NCBI GenBank assembly: GCA_937135955.1
Contig: CAKZOB010000020.1
Span: 1 to 64,000, forward strand
Direction of reading: 5' to 3'
From: an uncultured Anaerolineales bacterium
GTDB lineage: Bacteria; Chloroflexota; Anaerolineae; Aggregatilineales; Aggregatilineaceae
Length of the DNA stretch: 64,000 nucleotides
Shown: in pieces, positions 1 through 8,128 of the stretch
How positions within the stretch are numbered: the first letter of the stretch is position 1
How the letters are laid out: each line of letters starts with the position of its first letter
The notes under the pieces: model-generated
The model's input: the letters and a program-made list of their open reading frames with translations, nothing else
What the model was told of the DNA's origin: nothing
Database searches by the model: none
Translations under genes and position numbers: made by a program

Positions 1-285
1 CAACTCTACAAACGCCAGTGCCCAACCTATCCGGCTCATGTCCGAGATTTCGCGTATCCTTGACTTTATCCACTCCCTCGTCAGCTTGAAGGTAACGCGG
101 AGTCAAGTTACACTACAGGTGTCCCTGTGTGACCAGAAGCGCGGGTATCTAAGGAGGCAGCGATTGGCAAAACTCCCTTAAACAGGTTCCAACGTACCAT
201 TAAAGCGCTCTCGGTACTCTGCATTTCGCACCCGCTCTATGCTCAACAGACAGGCAAATAGACAGGAGTTCAAGGAGAACGGAAC
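1..285. other. 5' edge of window, non-coding leader of the first binding-protein gene
   Basis: I see no gene here. The stretch must hold the promoter and leader of the binding-protein gene at 286, but no convincing -35/-10 pair stands out. A CTAAGGAGG sequence near 149-157 resembles a ribosome site but is followed only by a few codons. The sequence is less GC-rich than the neighbouring genes. Confidence 0.4.
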
Positions 286-1656
286 ATGCGCAAATTGATC
301 GTTCTGGTTCTGGCTCTGACCCTTGCCATCCCTGCGATGATGGTCAATGCCCAAGAGGGTTCCGGTTTTGTCCGCACCTTCGACCTGCCCACCACACCGG
401 CCACCGAAGGCCCTCTGGCGGGGGTTGACCCCAGCGGGCAGACAGTGGTGTGGTGGCACCAGCACAGCGGTAGTCGTGAGGAGTTTCTCAATGGCCTGAT
501 CGCCGAATTCAACGAGGGCAACCCCTGGGGCATTACCGTCGAAGGCTCCAACCAGGGCGGCTATGGCGACATCTATCAGAAGATGATCGCTGGCATCCCC
601 TCCGGTGACGTGCCCAACCTGGTGGTGGCCTACCAGAATCAGTCGGCAGCCTACTACCTGGCCGGCGGCCTGGTGGACGACATGGACGTGTTTGTGCTCG
701 ATCCACAGTGGGGCCTCAACGAAGCTGAGCTCGCCGACTTCGTGCCCGGCTTCTTCTACCAGGACTACCTGCCGGACGGCTCGAAGCGCATTGGGTTCCC
801 GCCCAACCGCTCGCTCGAAGGCATGTACTACAACCTGACCGCCCTCAAGGAACTGGGCTACGACGGTCCGCCGACCAGCCTGGACGAGTTCCGCGAGATG
901 GCCTGCAAGTTCACCCAGGAAGGCTGGAGCGGCTACGATGCGGGTGACCAGGTCGGCTACCTGATCCGCACCGATGCCTCGAACATCGCGGCGGGCACCT
1001 ATGCCCTCGGCGGCGATATCTATGTAGACGGGCAGTTCCAGTACAACAACCCGGCCACTGTGCAGTACATTCAGCTCATGGTTGACCTCTACAAGGACGG
1101 CTGCGCGGGGCTGATCGCCGAGCGGTACGGCGACCAGAATGCCTTCACCGCGGGCAAGGCGCTCTTCTACATGGGGTCTAGCTCTGGCCTGCCGTTCGTG
1201 CGCCAGGGCATCGAGAGCGCTTTCGCCGAGCCGTTCGAGTGGGGCATCACCGCCCTGCCGTACTCCGACGTGCCGGTGAGCGATGTCTATGGCGCGAGCG
1301 TGAGCATCCCCAAGACCACCCCCGAAGCTGAACTGGCCGCCTGGCTGTTCGTGCGCTGGTTCACCGAGCCGGAGCAGCAGTCGCGCTGGGCGCTGGCGTC
1401 CAACTACTTCCCGGTGCGTTACTCGGCTTCCGAGGGTATGGCCGCCATCTTCGCCGACTTCCCGCAGTTCGAGGAAGCGTGGAACCTGCTGCAGGGCGAA
1501 ACGAAGGTCGAGCCGCAGATCGCCAGCTACGACGTGATCCGCGACGAAGCCCAGGCCACTTTCGAGAGCCTGCTCGCCAGCGGCGGTGACGTGGAGACGG
1601 CCCTCACCGACCTGACCAACCGGGCCAACGAAATTCAGGCTTCCTTCCAGCCCTAA
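286..1656 (+). CDS. ABC transporter extracellular sugar-binding protein (UgpB/MalE type)
   Basis: 456 residues. Secreted receptor of an ABC importer, most likely for a sugar, oligosaccharide or glycerol-phosphate. Residues 1-22 form a signal peptide with cleavage near VNA|Q and no lipobox cysteine. The mature part has the features of the type 1 extracellular solute-binding family: an early TVVWWHQHSG strand, GDIYQKMIAG, and a C-terminal EPEQQSRWAL stretch close to the end of such proteins. Length is normal. An AAGGAGAAC-like ribosome site lies just before the ATG. No permease or ATPase follows; the gene is closed by a strong terminator at 1679-1711, so it is an orphan here or belongs to a transporter upstream of the window. 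The substrate cannot be told from sequence. Confidence 0.85.
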   Translation: MRKLIVLVLALTLAIPAMMVNAQEGSGFVRTFDLPTTPATEGPLAGVDPSGQTVVWWHQHSGSREEFLNGLIAEFNEGNPWGITVEGSNQGGYGDIYQKMIAGIPSGDVPNLVVAYQNQSAAYYLAGGLVDDMDVFVLDPQWGLNEAELADFVPGFFYQDYLPDGSKRIGFPPNRSLEGMYYNLTALKELGYDGPPTSLDEFREMACKFTQEGWSGYDAGDQVGYLIRTDASNIAAGTYALGGDIYVDGQFQYNNPATVQYIQLMVDLYKDGCAGLIAERYGDQNAFTAGKALFYMGSSSGLPFVRQGIESAFAEPFEWGITALPYSDVPVSDVYGASVSIPKTTPEAELAAWLFVRWFTEPEQQSRWALASNYFPVRYSASEGMAAIFADFPQFEEAWNLLQGETKVEPQIASYDVIRDEAQATFESLLASGGDVETALTDLTNRANEIQASFQP

Positions 1657-1678
1657 GCCTTGACTGGCTCGCACAGGC

Positions 1679-1711
1679 AACGAGGTCGCTGCACAGTGAC
1701 CTCGTTCTTTT
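1679..1711 (+). terminator. Rho-independent terminator after the first binding-protein gene
   Basis: Stem AACGAGGTC (1679-1687) pairs with GACCTCGTT (1698-1706). It extends inward by a G-T, C-G and T-A pair to a GCAC loop, and CTTTT follows. It lies 23 bp after the stop codon and also separates the gene from the convergent anti-sigma gene. Confidence 0.85.
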
Positions 1712-1737
1712 CCACCTGGGCTGAGGGCCAGACCGTG

Positions 1738-2493
1738 TCACGAATTCACATAGACGCGGAACAGCACCGGCCCGCTGGGGCGATCGGCGTAGGGGCTGCC
1801 CCCCGCTGGCTCGATCGAGACCCCGAAACGCTGATAGGCGCTGAAAGGGCGCTCCAGCGGCACGATGATATGCGTGGCTTCCCCCTGTGCCCGGAAGATG
1901 CCCCCGCTACGCAGCGTGCCTTCGATATCCAGCAGCCAGAGCTGGAAGGTCTGGTCGGCGGGCAACGCGGGCAACTGTTCGACACGGATCACCGCGCGGT
2001 CGCCGCTGGCTGTGACGATCAACTCGCCGCGCAGGTTCGCCTGTTCCTCCCCGGCTTCGATGGCAAAACGGCGGGCGTCGGCCTGCGCGGCGATGGTGGC
2101 ATATACTGCACCGGGATCAACGGCGGGCGATCCGCTATCTCCCAGCAGGCGCAATAACACCGCCACTCCCAGCACCACGATCAACACTGCAGCCGCTGCC
2201 AGCCAGACGCGCCCGCGACGCCCGGCGCGACTTGCGCCGAGTCCGCGGCCAGACGAAGCGCGTTCGGCGGCCAGGCGACGACGCAGATCGGCTTCCAGAT
2301 GCGGCGGGGCGGGCTGGAGTGGGGCCAGCGCATAGAGACGATCGGCCACCGCCTGATATTGCGCCAACAACGCGCGCGCCTCGGCGTCGGTGGGCAGCCA
2401 GCTTTCCACGGCGGCCAGCTCGTCCGGATCGAGCGCACCCAGCGCATACGCCGGCAACAACGCCAGCAACTCGTCACGACTCATCCCGTTCAT
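1738..2493 (-). CDS. Membrane anti-sigma factor, RskA (anti-sigma-K) type
   Basis: 251 residues. The N-terminal about 85 residues are cytoplasmic, with a start typical of anti-sigma domains (ELLALLPAYALGALDPDE) and no zinc-binding HxxxCxxC motif. One membrane helix lies near residues 95-117. The C-terminal extracytoplasmic part (about 120-251) carries the RskA-like pattern FQLWLLD...SGGIF. It should hold the ECF sigma factor encoded just upstream (66 bp gap, same strand) at the membrane until an external signal releases it. ATG at 2493 was taken as start; a second ATG nine bases in is possible. Family is clear from the domain order; the signal is unknown. Confidence 0.85.
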   Translation of the reverse strand: MNGMSRDELLALLPAYALGALDPDELAAVESWLPTDAEARALLAQYQAVADRLYALAPLQPAPPHLEADLRRRLAAERASSGRGLGASRAGRRGRVWLAAAAVLIVVLGVAVLLRLLGDSGSPAVDPGAVYATIAAQADARRFAIEAGEEQANLRGELIVTASGDRAVIRVEQLPALPADQTFQLWLLDIEGTLRSGGIFRAQGEATHIIVPLERPFSAYQRFGVSIEPAGGSPYADRPSGPVLFRVYVNS

Positions 2494-2558
2494 CGTCGCT
2501 CAATTTCTGCTCATCACCGCGCCTGCTTTGCTCCAGTTTTCACATCCCCTGCTATCTA

Positions 2559-3131
2559 CTACGTTCCGGAAGGGGGGGCTGGATCTTCCCCCAACCACGC
2601 CGCGCGAAGTTTTTCCATGCCCAGGCGGATACGAGTTTTGACGGTGCCCAGGGGCAATCCCAACCGCGCCGCGATCTGACTGTGCGACATGCCCCAGAAA
2701 TAAGCCATCTCAATGGCCTGACGTTGCTCGTTGGGCAGCGCTGCTGCCGCGTCGCGCAGCAGGTGATACGCGATGCTCTGCGCCTCGTCCGCTGGCAGAA
2801 CGTTTTCCCACGTCTCAGGATGGTCATCCAGAAAAACGGGGTCGCGCAAGGCATCGCGTTGCTGCCTGCGCAGGGTATCAAGGGCCTGACGGCGGGCAAT
2901 GGTCAACAGCCAGGGCACGAAGGCCCCCCGCGCCGGATCAAACGTTTCGGCGCGGTGCCACAGGCGCAAGAAGGTGTCCTGCGTCACCTCCTCGGCGGCC
3001 ATTTGCTCGCTGAGCACACGATAGGCAACTGAGTAGACCAGGCCCGCATAGCGCCGATGTAGCACCAGCAGGGCTTCTTCATCACCCTGCTGAATGCGTT
3101 GCAGCAACTCAAGGTCGGCAGGCTCACTCAT
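2559..3131 (-). CDS. ECF (extracytoplasmic function) RNA polymerase sigma factor
   Basis: 190 residues, the usual length. Region 2 is seen around EEVTQDTFLRLWHRAETFDP (promoter -10 recognition and core binding) and region 4 around LPNEQRQAIEMAYFWG...GTVKTRIRLGMEKLR (helix-turn-helix for the -35). ATG at 3131 was chosen over an upstream in-frame GTG (3140) because GGGAG sits about 10 bases before the ATG but only 2 before the GTG. It forms an operon with the anti-sigma gene downstream. The divergent secreted haem-domain protein at 3343 is the obvious nearby candidate target, but I could not identify an ECF promoter motif, so that link is inference. Confidence 0.92.
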   Translation of the reverse strand: MSEPADLELLQRIQQGDEEALLVLHRRYAGLVYSVAYRVLSEQMAAEEVTQDTFLRLWHRAETFDPARGAFVPWLLTIARRQALDTLRRQQRDALRDPVFLDDHPETWENVLPADEAQSIAYHLLRDAAAALPNEQRQAIEMAYFWGMSHSQIAARLGLPLGTVKTRIRLGMEKLRAAWLGEDPAPPSGT

Positions 3132-3342
3132 CGGCGGCACGTCTCCCGCGGTGGCGCAGCATGGTGCTGCACCTGGCGCAGACTATAGCATGGCCTGCCT
3201 GGCCTGCACAGGACATCTCCGATTTTTGCAATCTTTATTGAAGAAAATCCGCTCCACACAGATCCACAAACCCGGCACAGGGCGTATCTAAATAGTAGCA
3301 GCCTGAACGAGGCTGCCAGCAGAGCACAACGGAGGAAAACAT

Positions 3343-4659
3343 ATGTCTTGTAGAACTTTTTCCCTTTCATGGATCGTGATCACTATCGCCCTGTTCAGCA
3401 TTCTGGTTGGTCTGCCGCTGGCTGGGGCGCAGGAAGCGCCGCCCACCGTTCAATGGGGCGGCAACGACGAACTCGGTTCCTTCCTGGTTGACGGCCAGGG
3501 CATGACGCTCTACGTCTTCGCCAACGACAGGCCCGGCGTCAGCAACTGCACTGGCGATTGCCTGGCCAACTGGCCGCCCTTGCTGGTCGCCGAAGGGCAA
3601 CAGCCCACCCTGGCGGCGGGCATCCCCGGACGGCTGGGCGTGATCCAGCGCCCGGACGATGGCACCTTCCAGGTCGTCTACAACGGAATGCCGCTCTACT
3701 ACTGGGTTAATGACAAACAGCCCGGCGACGCCACAGGCCACAACGTGCGCGGCGTATGGTTCGTTGCCCGGCCAGCGGATGTGTCGCTGGGCGGCAACGC
3801 TGAACTGGGCCGCTTCCTGGTCGGCCCGAACGGGATGACGCTCTATCTCTTCACCAGAGACGCGCCCGGCGTGAGCAACTGTTCAGGTGACTGCCTGGCC
3901 AACTGGCCGCCTTTGCTGGTCGCCGAAGGGCAACAACCTACCCTGCAGCCGGGGTTGATCGGCACGCTGGGCACCATCCGGCGGGACGATGGCACCATCC
4001 AGGTGACCTACAACGATATGCCGCTGTACTACTGGGTCAACGATCAGCAGCCCGGCGATGCTACGGGACAGGGCGTCAACAATGTCTGGTTCGTCATGCA
4101 GCCGCCGACGGTTAACATAGGCGGCAACGACGAACTGGGGTCGTTCCTGGTGGGGCCGGACGGCATGACGCTGTATCTCTTCACCAACGACGCGCCCGGC
4201 GCCAGCAACTGTTACGACGAGTGCGCCGTGCGCTGGCCGCCGCTGTTGATCCCAGAAGGGCAGCAACCGACCGCTGGCGAAGGCGTCACCGGCAAGCTAG
4301 GTGTGATCAAACGCCAGGATGACACCTACCAGGTGACCTACAACGACATGCCACTCTACTACTGGTTCAGGGATGTCGTCCCTGGCGATGCCACCGGCCA
4401 GAATGTCGGCGGGGTGTGGTTCGTGGTCAGCCCGGAGGAGAGCATGGGAGCGACGGGCGCAGAGCCTGCCGCGCCCGCCCTGGATGGAGCCGCGCTGGTG
4501 GCGCAGCGTTGCACGGTCTGCCATAGCGCCGGGCGTATTGATAACGCCAGCAAAGACCGTGCGGGCTGGGAAGCGACCGTGGATCGCATGATCGGCTATG
4601 GGGCGCAACTGAACGCCGAGGAGCGTCAGGCCGTCATTGACTACCTGAGCAGCCGCTAA
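3343..4659 (+). CDS. Secreted three-repeat protein (COG4315-type) fused to a C-terminal cytochrome c-like domain
   Basis: 438 residues. An N-terminal signal peptide (about 1-29, ending AGA|QE) is followed by three copies of an about 108-residue repeat at roughly 36-144, 147-254 and 257-364. Each has the YxFxxD motif typical of the COG4315 secreted-repeat family (YVFAND, YLFTRD, YLFTND), a CxxxC pair and a NWPPLL or RWPPLL motif. Residues about 380-438 form a small haem-c domain with CTVCH at 390-394, a following GWEATVDRM with a possible distal methionine, and a helical end. The repeat family has no settled function. The attached haem domain suggests an extracytoplasmic electron-transfer role. 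It is divergent from the ECF sigma/anti-sigma pair, with AGCACAACGGAGGA as ribosome site. Confidence 0.82.
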   Translation: MSCRTFSLSWIVITIALFSILVGLPLAGAQEAPPTVQWGGNDELGSFLVDGQGMTLYVFANDRPGVSNCTGDCLANWPPLLVAEGQQPTLAAGIPGRLGVIQRPDDGTFQVVYNGMPLYYWVNDKQPGDATGHNVRGVWFVARPADVSLGGNAELGRFLVGPNGMTLYLFTRDAPGVSNCSGDCLANWPPLLVAEGQQPTLQPGLIGTLGTIRRDDGTIQVTYNDMPLYYWVNDQQPGDATGQGVNNVWFVMQPPTVNIGGNDELGSFLVGPDGMTLYLFTNDAPGASNCYDECAVRWPPLLIPEGQQPTAGEGVTGKLGVIKRQDDTYQVTYNDMPLYYWFRDVVPGDATGQNVGGVWFVVSPEESMGATGAEPAAPALDGAALVAQRCTVCHSAGRIDNASKDRAGWEATVDRMIGYGAQLNAEERQAVIDYLSSR

Positions 4660-4681
4660 ATTTCCCCCCGCACTGCCGCAA

Positions 4682-4716
4682 GGAGAGGGCCAGTCTCACA
4701 CGCGCTGGCCCTCTCC
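4682..4716. terminator. Long GC-rich hairpin between convergent genes
   Basis: A perfect 12-bp stem, GGAGAGGGCCAG (4682-4693) with CTGGCCCTCTCC (4705-4716), and an 11-base loop. There is no T-run on either side, so it may act as a bidirectional transcription block or RNA-end stabiliser rather than a classical terminator. Confidence 0.55.
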
Positions 4717-4727
4717 GCGTTCCGGCG

Positions 4728-5681
4728 TCAGGGTTTGGGCACCGCCAGGTCGGGCGAACCGGCGGGCGAGAGCCGGAGATCGGGCTGTGTCGCCTGAATC
4801 AGCTCGTGAATGATCTGGGCATATTTGACCTTCTCGCGGGCGAACTGCGCCAGCGCGTCGGTGCTCGTCCAGGGCTTGTACATGGCCCCCGGCCCGGCCA
4901 CCAGTGCCGGCCCTGGCTCAATCTTGAAGTAGCAGGGCGAGCACACCCGCGCCATCTCCGCGCCTTCGTAGAAACGGTTGAAGCCGCCGAACGAGTCCGC
5001 CAGCATGATATGCAGATCGAGCGGCAGGTCAACCGCGCGGCGGATGCTCGCCAGTTGCGGCAACGAGAGATCGCCCAGCGGGTTGAATGTCCCCGCGCCG
5101 AGCATTTGCAGCACGCGCGCCCCCGCCGCCGAGCCGTGCCCGGCGAAGATGCTGACCTTGATCGTCACATCGGCGGGCAGGTCGCCGCGCTGACGCAGCT
5201 CGTTGAGCAGCCACAACAGCCCTTCGTCAATGGCCAGAAAACCGCGAAAACCCAGGTCTATCAGGCGCAGAATCTCGGCGATGACATAGCTGAGTTGATC
5301 CGAGCCGCGGAACCGCAGGCCGGACAGGCTGCCCTCGGCAGATGCAAGCTGACGGCCCACGTCCCAACCAGAGCGCGGGCCAGGCGTCACGATCACTTCC
5401 AGGCGGGCATCGGCGGCCATCTGCGCGAAGTCGCGCAGTTCGGCGTCGTCCAGCAGCGACGATCCCATGACGACCGAGATCAGCCGATGGATGGCGATCT
5501 GTCGCCGCTGCATCTCGTCTATGAGCGCTGCCAGCACCTGCGGGCGCTCGATGCCGGAAATCTCCATACGGTAGTGCCCGCCGTCGGGGAAAGTGCGTCC
5601 AGAGGTCGGCAGGTCGTAGGCGTCGCGGCCAGGGATGCCGACCGCCTCCATCATGGCCCGCACGTCGTGTAAACTGCGCAT
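4728..5681 (-). CDS. U32-peptidase-like TIM-barrel protein of unknown function
   Basis: 317 residues, no signal peptide or membrane segment. It looks like an alpha/beta barrel with alternating hydrophobic strands (LEVIVTPGPRSGWDVG, FRGFLAIDEGLLWLLNEL, DVTIKVSIFAGHGSAAG, LPLDLHIMLADSFGGFNRFYE). It resembles proteins annotated as U32 family peptidases, but I see no established catalytic signature, so proteolysis should not be assumed. VCSPCYFKIEPGP carries the only cysteine pair. A clear ribosome site (GGGAGGAAG) precedes the ATG. It sits 50 bp downstream of panB on the same strand, perhaps co-transcribed. Low confidence in function, high confidence that the gene is real. Confidence 0.6.
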   Translation of the reverse strand: MRSLHDVRAMMEAVGIPGRDAYDLPTSGRTFPDGGHYRMEISGIERPQVLAALIDEMQRRQIAIHRLISVVMGSSLLDDAELRDFAQMAADARLEVIVTPGPRSGWDVGRQLASAEGSLSGLRFRGSDQLSYVIAEILRLIDLGFRGFLAIDEGLLWLLNELRQRGDLPADVTIKVSIFAGHGSAAGARVLQMLGAGTFNPLGDLSLPQLASIRRAVDLPLDLHIMLADSFGGFNRFYEGAEMARVCSPCYFKIEPGPALVAGPGAMYKPWTSTDALAQFAREKVKYAQIIHELIQATQPDLRLSPAGSPDLAVPKP

Positions 5682-5731
5682 CTATTACTTCCTCCCTAAG
5701 ACTCTATTGGCAGGGGACGTGAACGCCGCTT

Positions 5732-6598
5732 TCAGTCGCTCTCTCTATCGTGTAGCAACGCCAACACCTCGGCATAGACTTCGTCTTTCAGGCCGAACCA
5801 GTGTTCCGGCTGAGGAAACGACCTGTCCTGCACCTCGGCCACGTATTGCTTCAGGCCATTGAGGATGACCTCGCCCGCGTTGCCGTAGACCTTGGCCATC
5901 TTGGGCTTGAAGCGCGGGTATAGCCCGAACATGTCGTGAAAGATCAGCAGTTGGCCGTTGGCGTGCGGGCCAGACCCCAGGCTGATGATAGGGATATGCG
6001 CGCGCTCGGTAATGAGCTGACAGACACGATCGGGCACCATCTCCAGCAGGATCGAGTAAGCGCCCGCCTGCTCAAGAATAGCCGCGTCCTCGATGATGCG
6101 CACCGCGCGGGCAGCGTCGCGTCCCTGGACTTTGAACCCGCCCAGGCTGGAAGCGCTCTGCGGCGTGAGGCCCAGATGCCCCATGCAGGGGATGCCTGCC
6201 GCCACAATGCCCGCCACGCGATCGGCCATCTCGCGCCCGCCTTCCAGCTTCACCGCGTCGCAGCCGGCCTCGGCCATGAAGCGCCCGGCATTGCGAATGG
6301 CATCTTCGACTGACGTCTGATAGGTCATGTAGGGCATATCGCCGATCACCCAGGCGGTCGGCGCGCCGCGCCGCACGGCCTGCGCATGACGGATCATGTC
6401 GGCCATGGTGACCGGCAGCGTGCTCTCGTAGCCCAGGATGGTCATGCCCAGGCTATCGCCCACCAGGATCATCTCCACGCCTGCCTGTTCCTGCAGGTAG
6501 GCGGTAGGATAGTCGTAACAGGTGAGCATGGTGATCGGCTCGCCGCGTTGATACTTCTCGTATAGATAGGGCAGCGTAATTTTCTTGCGTTCGGCCAT
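5732..6598 (-). CDS. panB: 3-methyl-2-oxobutanoate hydroxymethyltransferase (ketopantoate synthesis)
   Basis: 288 residues. It transfers a hydroxymethyl group from 5,10-methylene-tetrahydrofolate to 2-oxoisovalerate, the first step of pantothenate/CoA synthesis. Conserved PanB segments are present: ITMLTCYDYPTA near the start, the metal-binding VGDSLGM, DAVKLEGG, and PCMGHLGLTPQS. The frame is open to 6715, but ATG at 6598 is the start because GGAGGAGG lies 10-15 bases upstream and the protein then begins MAERKKITLPYL, matching the family. No other pantothenate gene is nearby. Cytosolic. Confidence 0.95.
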   Translation of the reverse strand: MAERKKITLPYLYEKYQRGEPITMLTCYDYPTAYLQEQAGVEMILVGDSLGMTILGYESTLPVTMADMIRHAQAVRRGAPTAWVIGDMPYMTYQTSVEDAIRNAGRFMAEAGCDAVKLEGGREMADRVAGIVAAGIPCMGHLGLTPQSASSLGGFKVQGRDAARAVRIIEDAAILEQAGAYSILLEMVPDRVCQLITERAHIPIISLGSGPHANGQLLIFHDMFGLYPRFKPKMAKVYGNAGEVILNGLKQYVAEVQDRSFPQPEHWFGLKDEVYAEVLALLHDRESD

Positions 6599-6692
6599 AA
6601 GGTTCTTGCCTCCTCCTGCTGAAAAAGGCTTTCTTGCGTTGCCCTCATTATCGGTCACAATGACGCAGGGCGAAAATTGCCCCCTAGTCAAC

Positions 6693-6782
6693 GGGTGCAT
6701 TTCAGTTGAGTTCACCAGGTCAAGCGAACTGAAGCGGATGTCTGAAGCCGTGCGCTGGGGTGAGCTTTTGTGAAATGCCCCC
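6693..6782 (-). repeat. Dispersed repeat family B, copy 1 (about 90 bp, palindromic ends)
   Basis: The ends are inverted: GGGTGCATTTCA at 6693-6704 and TGAAATGCCCCC at 6771-6782 (11 of 12 pair). Read on the minus strand, the whole unit aligns by eye with 42483-42575, sharing blocks such as GCACGGCT, ATCCGC, TCAGTTCGCTTG and GTGAACT. Non-coding, in the panB-prfA gap. Confidence 0.65.
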
Positions 6783-6793
6783 TCAAAGCGTTT

Positions 6794-6884
6794 ACCTCAC
6801 CCCCGCTCGGCGCTGGCGCGCCTCGCGCCCCCTCCCCGCGTCGAGGAGGGGACAAGTCGAGCGTAGCGAGGCTGGGGGTGAGGT
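6794..6884. repeat. Dispersed repeat family A, copy 1 (91 bp with 11-bp terminal inverted repeats)
   Basis: Perfect terminal inverted repeats ACCTCACCCCC (6794-6804) and GGGGGTGAGGT (6874-6884) with a GC-rich body. A related copy in the opposite orientation lies at 42333-42429, and half-copies at 13171-13217 and about 61380-61440. It fills most of the 438-bp gap between panB and prfA together with family B. MITE-like, no coding content. Confidence 0.7.
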
Positions 6885-6941
6885 CAAGCACAGCGCAGCG
6901 CGCGGCCTGTCATAGCTTGCTTGCCCCCGTCAACTCCAGCC

Positions 6942-6970
6942 TCAACAGCTCCCCCGATCGCTGGTATAAT
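6942..6970 (+). promoter_or_regulatory. Candidate promoter of prfA-prmC-tsaC
   Basis: TATAAT at 6965-6970 preceded by TGG (extended -10), with TCAACA 17 bases upstream at 6942-6947. It lies about 65 bp before the prfA start. The -35 match is partial. Confidence 0.6.
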
Positions 6971-7036
6971 CGCCGCAGTCTAGCCCACCTTTCGCACGAT
7001 CTGCCCTCTGAGGGCATTCGTTACTGAGGATACTTG

Positions 7037-8113
7037 ATGGCCGAGAACACGTTGCTGGACAAACTGGCCGGCATTGAGGCACGTTATGACGAGTTGGAAC
7101 GGTTGATCGCTGATCCGGCCAACGTCAGCGACTACGAGAAAATCGCCGCCTACGCCCAGGAACGCGCCGAGATCGCCGACCTGGTTGCCACGGCACAGCG
7201 GTACCGGCAGGCTCTGCGCGACCTGGAAGAGGCCGAAAGCCTGCTCGACGACCCGGACATGGCCAACCTGGCCCGCGAAGAGGTCGAGCGTCTCACCGCG
7301 CTGATCCCCGACCTGGAAGCGCAGTTGCGCCGGATGTTGCTGCCCAAAGACCCGCGCGACAACAAGAACGTGATCGTCGAGATTCGCGCGGGCGCGGGCG
7401 GTGACGAAGCCGGGCTGTTTGCCGCCGACCTGTTCCGCATGTACTCGCGCTACGCCGAAGATCACGGCTGGAAAGTCGAAGTGCTCAGCGCACACGAGAC
7501 CGGAGTCGGGGGCTATAAGGAAATCATCTTTCAGGTGCGCGGGCACGGTGCGTATTCGCGGCTGAAGTATGAGAGCGGCGTTCACCGCGTGCAGCGCGTG
7601 CCGATCACCGAAAGCCAGGGGCGCATCCACACTTCGACGGCTACCGTCGCTGTGCTGGCCGAGATGGACGAGGTCGAAGTCGAGATTGACCCCGACGACC
7701 TGCAGATTGATACTTATCGCTCGGCAGGGGCGGGCGGCCAGAACGTGCAGAAGAACGAGACGGCCATCCGCATCACACACCTGCCCACTGGCATTGTGGT
7801 CTCCTGCCAGGACGAGCGCAGTCAGTTGCAAAACAAGCTGCGCGCCCTGTCCATTCTGCGGGCCAGGCTCTACGAAATGGAGCAGGAACGCCTGCGCGAA
7901 GCGCAGGACGCCGCCCGCCGCAGTCAGGTGGGCACGGGCGAGCGCAGCGAGAAAATCCGCACCTACAACTTCCCGCAAAACCGCGTGACCGACCATCGCA
8001 TCAACAAGTCCATCTACAACCTGCCCGCTGTACTCGATGGGCAGCTCGATGAGTTCATTGACGAACTGGCCACGCGCGAAGAAGCCGAACGGTTGCAAGC
8101 CATCGGCATGTGA
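7037..8113 (+). CDS. prfA: Peptide chain release factor 1
   Basis: 358 residues. It terminates translation at UAA and UAG. The catalytic GGQ is in [17 protein letters not shown], and the RF1-type anticodon tripeptide is PIT in [15 protein letters not shown], the PxT form of RF1 rather than the SPF form of RF2. The ATG at 7037 follows GAGGA at 7026-7030; a TTG directly before it (7034) could also serve. The next gene is prmC, which methylates this GGQ glutamine, and then tsaC, giving a translation-fidelity operon. Confidence 0.97.
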   Translation: MAENTLLDKLAGIEARYDELERLIADPANVSDYEKIAAYAQERAEIADLVATAQRYRQALRDLEEAESLLDDPDMANLAREEVERLTALIPDLEAQLRRMLLPKDPRDNKNVIVEIRAGAGGDEAGLFAADLFRMYSRYAEDHGWKVEVLSAHETGVGGYKEIIFQVRGHGAYSRLKYESGVHRVQRVPITESQGRIHTSTATVAVLAEMDEVEVEIDPDDLQIDTYRSAGAGGQNVQKNETAIRITHLPTGIVVSCQDERSQLQNKLRALSILRARLYEMEQERLREAQDAARRSQVGTGERSEKIRTYNFPQNRVTDHRINKSIYNLPAVLDGQLDEFIDELATREEAERLQAIGM

Positions 8114-8128
8114 GTATTCGGTCAGCAG

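Noticed and set aside
178-1680. A 500-codon minus-strand open frame opposite the first binding-protein gene
   Set aside because: Antisense shadow; the plus-strand protein has a signal peptide, a ribosome site and family motifs.
3141-3342. An ECF-type promoter for the secreted haem protein
   Set aside because: CGTATCTAAAT near 3282 resembles an ECF -10, but no GGAAC-like -35 lies at suitable distance, so I did not call it.
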